A DNA stretch of 27,681 nt, taken from assembly GCA_903912405.1 (NCBI GenBank), contig CAIWHF010000216.1:1-27681 (forward strand), in the 5' to 3' direction. The notes beneath the pieces are model-generated. The model worked only from the letters and a program-made list of their open reading frames with translations, ran no database searches and was not told where the DNA came from. A program made the translations under genes and the position numbers. Every line of letters starts with the position of its first letter. The first letter of the stretch is position 1. The stretch is from an uncultured Bacteroidota bacterium (GTDB lineage: Bacteria; Bacteroidota; Bacteroidia; Chitinophagales; Chitinophagaceae). Below are positions 16,101 through 22,533 of this stretch, piece after piece.

Positions 16101-16483
16101 ATTTGCGTCAATCTGTAAGAAATGCCACTTACGAGCAAAAAGACCCTTTGTTGATCTATAAATTTGAAGCCTTCAAATTATTCCAACAAATGATGCTGGA
16201 TACCAACAAAACGATTATTTCTTTCTTAATGCGTGCGGGTATTCCAGTCGAAAACGGACCTGAAACAGTTAAAAACATACCAAATCAACAAACGGACATG
16301 AGCCGTATGCGCACGGAGCACGAACAATTTGGCGACGACCAACCGGAGCATGATGCTAGTTATGCCAACACAGAAGCGCCCAAACGCATGCCTATAGAAG
16401 CAGCGCCAAAAATTGGAAGAAATGATGTGTGTCCATGTGGAAGCGGCAAAAAATTTAAATCGTGTCATGGACGCGGAGCATAA
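13175..16483 (+). CDS. secA: Preprotein translocase ATPase SecA
   Basis: A 1102-aa motor ATPase that pushes unfolded preproteins through the SecYEG channel at the inner membrane. Visible motifs include the N-terminal helix start GFISKLFG, Walker A MATGEGKT (residues 192-199), the DEVDSVLIDDARTPLIISG region (about 300), and the second RecA-fold motifs VGTTSVEVSE, TNMAGRGTDIKLG and RQLRGRAGRQGDPG. The helical scaffold and wing region contains RKNLLEYDDVMN. The C-terminus is a SEC-C zinc motif (NDVCPCGSGKKFKSCHG, with Cys1086, Cys1088, Cys1097 and His1098), which binds SecB or the ribosome in other bacteria. The length exceeds the 900 aa of E. coli SecA because of inserted segments near residues 55-80 and 340-420, which is typical of Bacteroidota. 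Many of the secreted proteins in this window need it. It has a long leader and a terminator directly downstream. Confidence 0.98.
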   Translation: MIGFISKLFGGNKSDKDVKILLPIVSEINAHYESYKQLSNDALRNKTAEFKSRIQNHISATNTEISVKKETSLTIASTDMHALETIFTEIDALIKNRDEQIEEILNQILPEAFAVIKETARRFKENTTIEATATNLDRDLSINREYISIEGDKAYYNNSWKAAGSQVTWNMLHYDVQLIGGIILHQGKIAEMATGEGKTLVSTLPSYLNALAGEGVHLVTVNNYLAIRDQEWNGPIFEWLGLKVDCIDKHQPNTEARRNAYLADITYGTNNEFGFDYLRDNMVHSPEEMVQRKHHFAMVDEVDSVLIDDARTPLIISGPVPKGDQQQFHLLKPRIEFLIAEQRKIVNASLTDAKKLIGEGKADKETGGLALFRAYRGLPKNSALIKFLSEDGNKQILQKIENYYLGEQQRNMPIVDSELYFTIDEKNNSVDLTQKGLALITSNGEDTNFFVLPDIATMLTAIEETATTPEEKTQQKEALLQDYATKADRIHSLQQLLKAYTLFDKDVEYVVMDGKVKIVDEQTGRILDGRRYSDGLHQAIETKENVTVEAATQTFATVTLQNFFRMYHKLCGMTGTAETEAGEFWEIYKLDVVSIPTNIPISRKDQQDLVYKTKREKYKAVIDEIEQLREKGRPVLVGTTSVEVSELLSRMLQQKKIPHNVLNAKQHEREAQIVAEAGLTGAVTIATNMAGRGTDIKLGAGVKEAGGLAIIGTERHESRRVDRQLRGRAGRQGDPGSSQFFVSLEDDLMRLFGSERIASLMDRMGHKEGEVLQHSMITNSIERAQKKVEENNFGIRKNLLEYDDVMNTQRNAIYKRRNHALLGERLSIDIDNAMYDVCADFANQFDNQRDEQAFKLEVIKHLAIEPSLESINFAKADTQQIAEHLYQQVAAFYEHKWNSIQQQMLPSLKQIYNDNHQAPGNIVVPFTDGIRGLQIYLPLQESIEQEGKTVSKTLEKNITLALIDDAWKDHLRGMDDLRQSVRNATYEQKDPLLIYKFEAFKLFQQMMLDTNKTIISFLMRAGIPVENGPETVKNIPNQQTDMSRMRTEHEQFGDDQPEHDASYANTEAPKRMPIEAAPKIGRNDVCPCGSGKKFKSCHGRGA

Positions 16484-16504
16484 ACCCTATTTTAATAATT
16501 GTTT

Positions 16505-16532
16505 AAGGCATTTCAATTGAAATGCCTTTTTT
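16505..16532 (+). terminator. Intrinsic terminator of secA
   Basis: A perfect 24-bp palindrome AAGGCATTTC-AATT-GAAATGCCTT (16505-16528) is followed by a T run, 21 nt after the secA stop. Confidence 0.85.
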
Positions 16533-16608
16533 ATTAACTAAAAAACGGCAACTTATTAACAAAATAAATTTAGAGCCCCAATAGTATTTTTAATCATTTC
16601 CTTTTTAC

Positions 16609-16616
16609 TATTTTTG
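16609..16616 (+). promoter_or_regulatory. Candidate -7 element for the DUF6580/acyl-CoA dehydrogenase unit
   Basis: TATTTTTG matches TAnnTTTG exactly, 32 nt before the ATG at 16649. The -33 region has no TTG at the usual spacing. AT richness makes a chance match possible. Confidence 0.4.
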
Positions 16617-16648
16617 CTTACCCAAAAAAGATAAATTTTAAATTTTAC

Positions 16649-17239
16649 ATGAAAAACAATAACTACTCACTTCTACTTGCCGTATTATTAATTTTAGCTG
16701 CAGCAGCGCTTCGCGTTGTAAATGCAGAAATGCATTTATATGCATTGGCACCGATAGCAGCATTAGGCATTTTTGCTGGCGCAACCATTCGTAATCGTTC
16801 AAATGCTTTTATAATTACGCTTGCTGCTCAATTTTTATCAGATTGCTATTTTCAGTTTTTCACCAATACGCCAGGGTTTTATGGTATATCACAATTGTTC
16901 AATTATGGAGCAATGGCATTAGTTACCTTTATTGGTATGCAGATGCAAAGCAGAAAAGCACTATCCGTACTTGGCTATACCCTTTCAGGATCTTTAGTAT
17001 TCTTTATACTGTCAAATTTTGGCGTATGGATACATGAGTGCTTCGCAAACCCAGCAACACGCATGTATAGTGCAGATCTTAGTGGTTTGGCACAAACCTT
17101 CTTAATGGCCTTGCCTTTTTATACTCCAACAGGCACAAACTTATTTTTCAATGCACTCGTAAGTGATTTATTTTGCAGCGGTGTATTGTTTGGCGCATTT
17201 GCATTATTACAAAAAAGAGCAATCGTTAAAAGCATTTAA
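16649..17239 (+). CDS. Multi-pass membrane protein, DUF6580-like (putative transport component)
   Basis: A 196-aa integral membrane protein with about five hydrophobic helices: residues 7-23, 30-46, 52-66, 83-96 and 106-124, with another near 174-188. The first helix contains ALRVVNAEMHLYALAPIAALGIFAGA, close to the start of DUF6580 proteins, which resemble ECF-type substrate-binding membrane components. It has conserved-looking polar residues in the membrane (N24, SDCYFQF near 64, NFGVWIHE near 123, PTGTNLFFNALVSD near 160), which suggests small-molecule binding. No ligand can be assigned. The stop is 26 nt before the acyl-CoA dehydrogenase start with no hairpin between, so they may be cotranscribed. 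Confidence 0.72.
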   Translation: MKNNNYSLLLAVLLILAAAALRVVNAEMHLYALAPIAALGIFAGATIRNRSNAFIITLAAQFLSDCYFQFFTNTPGFYGISQLFNYGAMALVTFIGMQMQSRKALSVLGYTLSGSLVFFILSNFGVWIHECFANPATRMYSADLSGLAQTFLMALPFYTPTGTNLFFNALVSDLFCSGVLFGAFALLQKRAIVKSI

Positions 17240-17265
17240 CCAATTTTTCACGCATACTTTAGAAT

Positions 17266-18405
17266 ATGAATTTTCAATTATCAGAAGAGCAAATTGCTGT
17301 GCAAATGGCAGCAAGAGATTTTGCAAAGAATGAATTATTACCAGGCGTTATTGAGCGCGATGATCAACAAAAATTTGCAACAGATCAAATCAAGAAATTA
17401 GGCGAATTAGGCTTTATGGGCATGATGGTAGATCCTAAATATGGCGGGTCTGGCATGGATACCATTTCCTATGTATTAGCAATGGAGGAGATTTCAAAAG
17501 TAGATGCATCGGTTTCGGTTTGTATGAGCGTAAACAATTCCTTAGTATGTTATGGCATTGAGAAATATGCAAATGAAGAACAAAAACAAAAATACTTAGT
17601 ACCCTTAGCTAGCGGACAAAAAATTGGTGCGTTCTTATTAAGCGAACCAGAAGCAGGATCGGATGCTACTTCACAAAGAACAACCGCGGAAGACAAAGGT
17701 GATTACTACTTATTAAATGGTACAAAAAACTGGATTACGAATGGCAATTCGGCATCTTATTATTTAGTAATTGCACAAACCTACCCAGAAAAAGGTCATA
17801 AAGGCATCAATGTTTTTATTGTAGAAAAAGAATGGGCAGGTGTAACAGTAGGTGCTAAAGAAAATAAAATGGGTATCCGCAGTAGTGATACACACAGTAT
17901 CATGTTCCAAGATGTGAAAGTACCTAAAGAAAATAGAATTGGCGAAGATGGGTTTGGTTTCAAATTTGCTATGCAAACACTTTCGGGTGGACGTATAGGA
18001 ATTGCTGCCCAAGCGTTAGGTATTGCAAGTGGTGCTTATGAATTGGCCTTAAAATATTCAAAAGAACGTAAAGCATTTGGAACAGAGATTTCTAATCATC
18101 AAGCTATAGCATTTAAATTGGCCGATATGGCAACGGAAATTGAAGCTGCCCGTTTGCTTTGTTTAAAATCAGCTTGGGAAAAAGATAATCACATAGATTA
18201 TGCTCAATCTTCTGCTATTGCAAAATTATTTGCATCAGAAATTGCACAACGTGTTACTAATGAAGCAGTTCAGGTGCACGGTGGCTATGGTTATGTAAAA
18301 GAATTCCATGTAGAGCGTCTAATGCGTGATGCAAAAATCACCCAAATTTATGAAGGTACTAGTGAGGTGCAAAAAATTGTAATCAGTAGAAGTATTCTTA
18401 AATAA
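17266..18405 (+). CDS. Acyl-CoA dehydrogenase
   Basis: A 379-aa flavoenzyme that introduces the alpha-beta double bond into acyl-CoA and passes electrons to ETF; short-chain or branched-chain type by length and motifs. The N-terminal helical domain begins FQLSEEQ. The middle domain has AFLLSEPEAGSD (about 125-136) and NGTKNWITNG (about 151-160). The C-terminal domain has ERKAFGTEISNHQ, VHGGYGYVKEFHVERLMRDAK and IYEGTSEVQ, where Glu363 is the expected catalytic base of the SCAD family. Cytoplasmic; beta-oxidation or branched-chain amino acid breakdown. The exact chain length cannot be fixed from sequence reading. A TACTTTAG close to a -7 box lies just before the ATG, so it may also have its own start site. 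It ends at a shared hairpin. Confidence 0.95.
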   Translation: MNFQLSEEQIAVQMAARDFAKNELLPGVIERDDQQKFATDQIKKLGELGFMGMMVDPKYGGSGMDTISYVLAMEEISKVDASVSVCMSVNNSLVCYGIEKYANEEQKQKYLVPLASGQKIGAFLLSEPEAGSDATSQRTTAEDKGDYYLLNGTKNWITNGNSASYYLVIAQTYPEKGHKGINVFIVEKEWAGVTVGAKENKMGIRSSDTHSIMFQDVKVPKENRIGEDGFGFKFAMQTLSGGRIGIAAQALGIASGAYELALKYSKERKAFGTEISNHQAIAFKLADMATEIEAARLLCLKSAWEKDNHIDYAQSSAIAKLFASEIAQRVTNEAVQVHGGYGYVKEFHVERLMRDAKITQIYEGTSEVQKIVISRSILK

Positions 18406-18420
18406 AATTAATACTAATAA

Positions 18421-18451
18421 AAGAAGCCAATCAAATGATTGGCTTCTTTTA
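18421..18451. terminator. Bidirectional terminator between acyl-CoA dehydrogenase and lipoprotein genes
   Basis: A perfect 14-bp stem AAAGAAGCCAATCA/TGATTGGCTTCTTT (18421-18434, 18437-18450), with T/A runs on both sides, 15 nt after the plus-strand stop and 24 nt past the minus-strand stop. Confidence 0.87.
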
Positions 18452-18474
18452 TTTTATGTTGCAAGGATTGAAGT

Positions 18475-19287
18475 TTATGGCAATGTAATAGTAGTTACTG
18501 CGCCATTATTAGTTAATGTTGCTTGATTGTCACAAGCTCCATTACCATAATCAATAATGCGAATATTACCATTCGGCACCGTCACTTGTACCGTACCCTC
18601 TTTAATCCAATTACAAGAGCGCGCAATTGATAGACCTTTGGTTATTAAATGTGTTACTTGAGTGCCATTTGGACGTGTTACTATCCAACTTCCTGTAATA
18701 TTATAACTATCATCAGTTTTTGTAGAAGTTGCATATCCGGTAATCCAAGTACGGGTTTTTGAGCCTGATACTTGAATAGTTCCTGCGCCGCTTGCTAATA
18801 TAATAGAAGCGTTGGTATTAACAGTACAATAGATTTGATTATTTGCATTTAAACCCATATTAGTAACTGTTTTAGTGCCAATCACTTGATTGTTATTAAC
18901 GAAATAATTGCTGAATGTAATTGTATGTATAGATCCACTTTCTTTATATTTCCCTGTATAACTCACTAAAATCATACCTCTTCTATACTTACCATCACTG
19001 CATAAACAATTGGTAGTGCCAAAATTAATAGTAATCGTATGCGGGACAGCAATCGTATCTCTGGTAATTGTAGCACACTGGCTAGTAGTTTTAAAAGTGC
19101 TCAGTGAATTACTTTCTGATGCTTGGTCTGCAATATCAATAATATCTGAAAATGTTTGCTCAGCTGTAGCATGTTCAGTAGCAAATCCGGTATCTTCTAC
19201 ACTGGATGTTTTTTTACATGCAGTTAGATAAACAGCTGTACTCCATAGCATTATACCTGCTAGTACAATAAAAAAATGTTTTTTCAT
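18475..19287 (-). CDS. Lipoprotein of unknown function
   Basis: A 270-aa protein with a lipoprotein signal peptide. A basic start MKK and a hydrophobic core are followed by LTAC with Cys24 as the lipid-carrying residue, then KKTSS. The mature part is Ser/Thr/Asn/Gly-rich and beta-like (ITINFGTTNC, GMILVSYTGKY, ITFSNYFVNNNQVIGTKTVTN, GSWIVTRPNGTQVTHLI, GNIRIIDYGNGACDNQATLTN). Cysteines cluster as NCLC and GACD and could form disulfides. No family motif is known to me; small lipoproteins of this type are common in Bacteroidota and sit on the periplasmic face of a membrane. The gene stands alone between the shared terminator and the divergent helicase gene. Confidence 0.82.
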   Translation of the reverse strand: MKKHFFIVLAGIMLWSTAVYLTACKKTSSVEDTGFATEHATAEQTFSDIIDIADQASESNSLSTFKTTSQCATITRDTIAVPHTITINFGTTNCLCSDGKYRRGMILVSYTGKYKESGSIHTITFSNYFVNNNQVIGTKTVTNMGLNANNQIYCTVNTNASIILASGAGTIQVSGSKTRTWITGYATSTKTDDSYNITGSWIVTRPNGTQVTHLITKGLSIARSCNWIKEGTVQVTVPNGNIRIIDYGNGACDNQATLTNNGAVTTITLP

Positions 19288-19398
19288 AATTACTTAGTTT
19301 TAAGGTTACTTATTTGACTTTTTATTTACTTTATAGTTTAATTATGCACGTAAAAATCCTAAATAAAGGTTAAAACACCAAAATAGCCAAATAATGCG

Positions 19399-19406
19399 TA
19401 CCTTTG
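19399..19406 (+). promoter_or_regulatory. Candidate -7 element for the DEAD-box helicase gene
   Basis: TACCTTTG matches TAnnTTTG exactly and lies 26 nt before the ATG at 19433, implying a leader of about 20 nt. No TTTG is present at the expected -33 distance. Confidence 0.5.
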
Positions 19407-19432
19407 CGCTTCAATAATATAAGTTCTTACTA

Positions 19433-21322
19433 ATGATTTCTTTTTCAACGCTCTCCATGAGAGCTGAATTAACACGTGCTGTCACGGAAATGGGCTTTGA
19501 AACACCCACCCCAATACAGCAATTAGTTATACCACATCTTATCTCGTCTCCGGCTGATATCATAGGCCTTGCACAAACAGGAACTGGTAAAACTGCAGCG
19601 TTCGGATTACCACTCCTTCATCACACCGATGTTTCCGTAAAGCACGTACAAGGACTAATTCTTAGTCCCACTCGCGAACTTTGTATGCAAATACAAGTAG
19701 AGCTCGCTAAATATGGTCAATACATGCCTGGACTGCGCACTTGCGCTGTTTATGGTGGCGTGCCTATTACCAACCAAATACGTGAGGTAAAAACCAACCC
19801 TCAAATCATCGTTGCTACCCCTGGTCGCTTAATCGATTTATTGGAGCGTAAAGCCATTTCTCTAGACCATGTAGAATATGTGGTATTAGATGAGGCTGAT
19901 GAAATGCTAAACATGGGTTTTAGAGAGGATATTGATTTTATCCTTGGAACTACACCTATGCGTAAATATACATGGTTGTTTTCGGCAACCATGAGTAATG
20001 AAGTGCGTGGCATAGCTAAACGCTTTATGACGAAATGGGAAGAGTTTTCTGTTGCCGCAGCCAATGCTACCAACGAAAATATCGACCATCAATATTATGT
20101 AACACAGCATCGTAATCGTTTTGAAACCTTACAACGCTTGCTTGATTTCACGCCAGGCATATATGGCATCATCTTTACGCGTACGCGTCAAGACTGCCAA
20201 GATATTTCTGAGAAATTAATGAAGCAAGGATACCATGTATCTCCATTGCATGGCGATATGGATCAGAAAATGCGTAGCAAAGTATTAGAACGCTTTAAGA
20301 ATAGAACCTTACAAGCTATTGTAGCAACCGATGTTGCCGCACGTGGTATAGATGTAAATGACATTACACACGTTATTAATTACGAATTGCCCGATGATCC
20401 GGAAGTGTATACACACCGAAGCGGAAGAACGGCACGTGCTGGAAAATCTGGTATTTGTATTTCTATTGTATCTCCAAAAGAAGTAGGCAGCATACGTACG
20501 ATAGAACGTATAGTAAAAAATAAATTTACTAAATGTGATATTCCAGATGGTGCAGAGATTGTACGCAAACGTTTGTTCCATTTCTTAGAGCAAATTGAAA
20601 ATGTGCAACCAGAAAGCGAGTTTGCAGATGTATATCTTAATATGATTCATGAGAAATTTGAAACCATGGAAAAAGATGAACTGATCAAGCGACTTATTTT
20701 CTTACAATTACAAGAAACCATTCAAACCTATCAAAAATCACATGATTTGAATGCTGTGGGTGGCGACTCTAAAAATGCAGGCGTTGCTGTGCGTGGTGCG
20801 GTATGGACCCGAATGTTCTTGAATGTTGGACAAAAAGATGGCTTTAATGATGCTAGTCTTGCACAATTCATTTGTGAGCAAACTGATCTTAAACCAGATG
20901 TTTTAGATAGAGTTACGGTACGCGATTTAAGCAGTTTTTACAATGTAAAAACAGATGTTGTAGATTTGATCATTGAAAGTATTAGCTCAAAAAAATTCAA
21001 AGGACGTAAATTACGTACCGAAGAAGCTGATAAGAAAGATGCATCTCGCGGACCAAGTCGTGGTGGATATGGTGGTGGCCGACCTGGTGGCGATAGAAGC
21101 GGTGGCGGCAGAAGCTATGGCGGTGGCGACCGAGGAGGCAGAAGCTATGGTGGCGATCGTGGTAATAGCGAACGCAGTGGCGGCGGCAGAAGCTATGGCG
21201 GAGATCGCTCTAGTGGTGGCGAACGAGGAGGCTATTTCAAATCGAGAGATGAGAAAGCTGGTCGTTCAAGTGGAGCAGGAAGAGGCGACAGCTATAGAGG
21301 CGGTGGTCGAAGTCGCGACTAA
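19433..21322 (+). CDS. DEAD-box RNA helicase with DbpA-like RNA-binding domain and RGG-rich tail
   Basis: A 629-aa ATP-dependent RNA helicase of the DeaD/CsdA-DbpA group, acting in ribosome assembly or RNA decay. All core motifs are present: Q motif GFETPTPIQQ (21-30), I AQTGTGKT (47-54), Ia SPTREL, II LDEADEM (about 152), III SAT (about 183), IV IIFTRTRQ, V ATDVAARGID and VI HRSGRTARAG (about 329). Residues about 445-525 (MFLNVGQKDGF ... VTVRDLSSFYNVK) form a DbpA-type RRM-like domain, which in DbpA binds 23S rRNA. The last 92 residues (538-629) are disordered and rich in Gly, Arg, Ser and Tyr, with repeated GGRSYGG units. The DNA for this tail is far more GC-rich than its surroundings. There is no hairpin before the RlpA-like gene 33 nt downstream. 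Confidence 0.95.
   Translation: MISFSTLSMRAELTRAVTEMGFETPTPIQQLVIPHLISSPADIIGLAQTGTGKTAAFGLPLLHHTDVSVKHVQGLILSPTRELCMQIQVELAKYGQYMPGLRTCAVYGGVPITNQIREVKTNPQIIVATPGRLIDLLERKAISLDHVEYVVLDEADEMLNMGFREDIDFILGTTPMRKYTWLFSATMSNEVRGIAKRFMTKWEEFSVAAANATNENIDHQYYVTQHRNRFETLQRLLDFTPGIYGIIFTRTRQDCQDISEKLMKQGYHVSPLHGDMDQKMRSKVLERFKNRTLQAIVATDVAARGIDVNDITHVINYELPDDPEVYTHRSGRTARAGKSGICISIVSPKEVGSIRTIERIVKNKFTKCDIPDGAEIVRKRLFHFLEQIENVQPESEFADVYLNMIHEKFETMEKDELIKRLIFLQLQETIQTYQKSHDLNAVGGDSKNAGVAVRGAVWTRMFLNVGQKDGFNDASLAQFICEQTDLKPDVLDRVTVRDLSSFYNVKTDVVDLIIESISSKKFKGRKLRTEEADKKDASRGPSRGGYGGGRPGGDRSGGGRSYGGGDRGGRSYGGDRGNSERSGGGRSYGGDRSSGGERGGYFKSRDEKAGRSSGAGRGDSYRGGGRSRD
21044..21322 (+). repeat. GC-rich tandem coding repeat (GGRSYGGD-type units)
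   Basis: The helicase tail is encoded by degenerate repeats built on GGCAGAAGCTATGG-like units (three clear copies near 21107, 21138 and 21184), with spacing that varies in steps of three bases. Such DNA can expand or contract without breaking the frame. Confidence 0.7.
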
Positions 21323-21355
21323 AAAAATAAAATTCACCCAAACTAATTATTAGGT

Positions 21356-22006
21356 ATGCAAAAAGCTACACTCATAATTGGATTCAGTTTAATGCTTTTT
21401 ATGAGTTGGAGCGCACAAGCTCTAACTCATAAAAAAAAGCATGCAAAAAGCACATCTTCCAAAGATAAACACATTAGCCATCATGCAAACTATTCAAATG
21501 AAATAGAAGGAATAGCCAGTTATTATCATAAAAAATTTGAAGGTAGAAAAACAGCTACTGGTTCCATATTTAAACACTGTTTATATACAGCGGCATCAAA
21601 CCGATTCCCATTAAATACCTATGTAAAGGTTACCAATTTAAGTAATCAAAAAGAGGTATATGTTCTCATTAATGATAGAATGAGTGCACATAATAAACGT
21701 GTTATAGACCTCACACATGTTTCAGTAAAAAAACTAAATTTTAAAGGTAGTGGATTGACAAAAGTAAGATTGACCAAAGTTTCAAAAGCAATTGCTGAGG
21801 AATTTATTGCATCTTATGCAGAGGAGGTAAAAGAGAAGGATACTTTATCTACTAGTATGGATAAAGCAACTAGGAAAGTCCATAAAAAGAAGTTGACCAA
21901 TAAAAAACAAAAAGTTACTCCTACAAAGAAATCCTCAAAAAGCAATTCAAAAAAACAAGCAGTAAAGCCCATTCAAAAAAAGCCTCTCAAAAAAATAGTA
22001 AAATAA
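21356..22006 (+). CDS. RlpA-like double-psi beta-barrel protein with basic tail
   Basis: A 216-aa exported protein: signal peptide at residues 1-22, a His/Lys-rich linker to about 48, then an RlpA double-psi beta-barrel (50-142; GIASYYHKKFEGRKTATG, then YVKVTNLSN, VLINDRMS, RVIDLTHVSVKKLNF). RlpA of Pseudomonas aeruginosa is a septal lytic transglycosylase that cuts glycan strands lacking stem peptides. Its reported active-site residues are Glu120, His131 and Asp157. With identical spacing this protein has Ser70, Ser81 and Asp107, so two of the three are changed and classical activity is doubtful. There is no SPOR domain; instead residues about 165-216 are a very Lys-rich, low-complexity tail, which might bind anionic wall polymers. 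It probably shares a transcript with the SET gene (5 nt gap) and possibly the helicase. Confidence 0.88.
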   Translation: MQKATLIIGFSLMLFMSWSAQALTHKKKHAKSTSSKDKHISHHANYSNEIEGIASYYHKKFEGRKTATGSIFKHCLYTAASNRFPLNTYVKVTNLSNQKEVYVLINDRMSAHNKRVIDLTHVSVKKLNFKGSGLTKVRLTKVSKAIAEEFIASYAEEVKEKDTLSTSMDKATRKVHKKKLTNKKQKVTPTKKSSKSNSKKQAVKPIQKKPLKKIVK

Positions 22007-22011
22007 ATAGT

Positions 22012-22398
22012 ATGAATATTCTATTTGCCATACAAGAGATGCCGGGCAAAGGGCGAGGCATCGTTTCATTACAAGATATTGAAGCAGACTACATCATTGA
22101 AGTAGCACCCGTACTGGTTATGACAAAAGAAGAACGATTGCATTTAGATCAAACTAAATTACACGATTATATATTTGAGTGGAAAGCAAATGGCAAAGAC
22201 CAATGCTGCGTTGCCCTAGGGCATGTTTCTATGTACAATCATAGCTATCAATCCAATTGCGAATATTTCATGGATTATGAGCAGGAACTCATTTTTATAA
22301 AAACCGTTAGCGCTATAAAAGCAGGAGAAGAATTACTTATCAATTATAATGGCGATTGGAATAACGAATCACCACTATGGTTTGAAGCCATCAAATGA
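22012..22398 (+). CDS. Small SET-domain protein (putative protein-lysine methyltransferase)
   Basis: A 128-aa protein that is essentially only a SET domain. Motifs: GKGRGI (12-17) at the SAM-binding start, YNHSYQSNCEY (75-85) matching the NHSxxPN knot motif with Ser in place of Pro, and AGEELLINY (104-112), the GEELxxxY motif with Tyr112 as the likely catalytic tyrosine. The C-terminal GDWNNES...WFEAIK lacks the Cys-rich post-SET motif of many eukaryotic enzymes. The usual reaction is transfer of methyl from SAM to a lysine side chain; the bacterial target is unknown. It starts 5 nt after the RlpA-like stop, so translation is probably coupled. The Lys-rich tail of that neighbour is an obvious but speculative substrate, and the neighbour is exported, which argues against it. 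Confidence 0.87.
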   Translation: MNILFAIQEMPGKGRGIVSLQDIEADYIIEVAPVLVMTKEERLHLDQTKLHDYIFEWKANGKDQCCVALGHVSMYNHSYQSNCEYFMDYEQELIFIKTVSAIKAGEELLINYNGDWNNESPLWFEAIK

Positions 22399-22443
22399 TT
22401 CCCAATGCACGGCTGCACAAGGGTGCGACGCAACGAAAGCTAA
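22399..22443. other. GC-rich intergenic element
   Basis: Directly after the SET stop codon lies a stretch much richer in G and C than the surrounding intergenic DNA (core GCTGCACAAGGGTGCGACGC, about 22410-22429). It can form small hairpins (GCAC-AAGG-GTGC, TGCG-A-CGCA) and carries no ORF of note. It could be a copy of a dispersed repeat, a terminator-like or small-RNA element, or a gene remnant. Confidence 0.35.
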
Positions 22444-22484
22444 ATAGTATTTCCCTTGTTTGTTTACAAAAAATAAATACAACA

Positions 22485-22520
22485 AATTCTAGTAGAATTC
22501 TGTTATATAGAATAGATTTG
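22485..22520 (+). promoter_or_regulatory. uvrA promoter with overlapping palindromes
   Basis: TAGATTTG (22513-22520) matches the TAnnTTTG -7 consensus and lies 13 nt before the uvrA ATG. A perfect 15-bp palindrome AATTCTA-G-TAGAATT (22485-22499) overlaps the expected -33 position. A second, ATTCT-N7-AGAAT (22497-22513), fills the space up to the -7 box. The half-site AGAAT recurs, which suggests a repressor or activator site. Confidence 0.5.
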
Positions 22521-22533
22521 TAGATCAATCATC

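Noticed and set aside
20973..21353. A 126-residue Ala/Val/Glu-rich ORF overlapping the helicase end in another frame
   Set aside because: It is an out-of-frame reading of the Gly/Arg-coding GC-rich repeats; the helicase frame has the real motifs.
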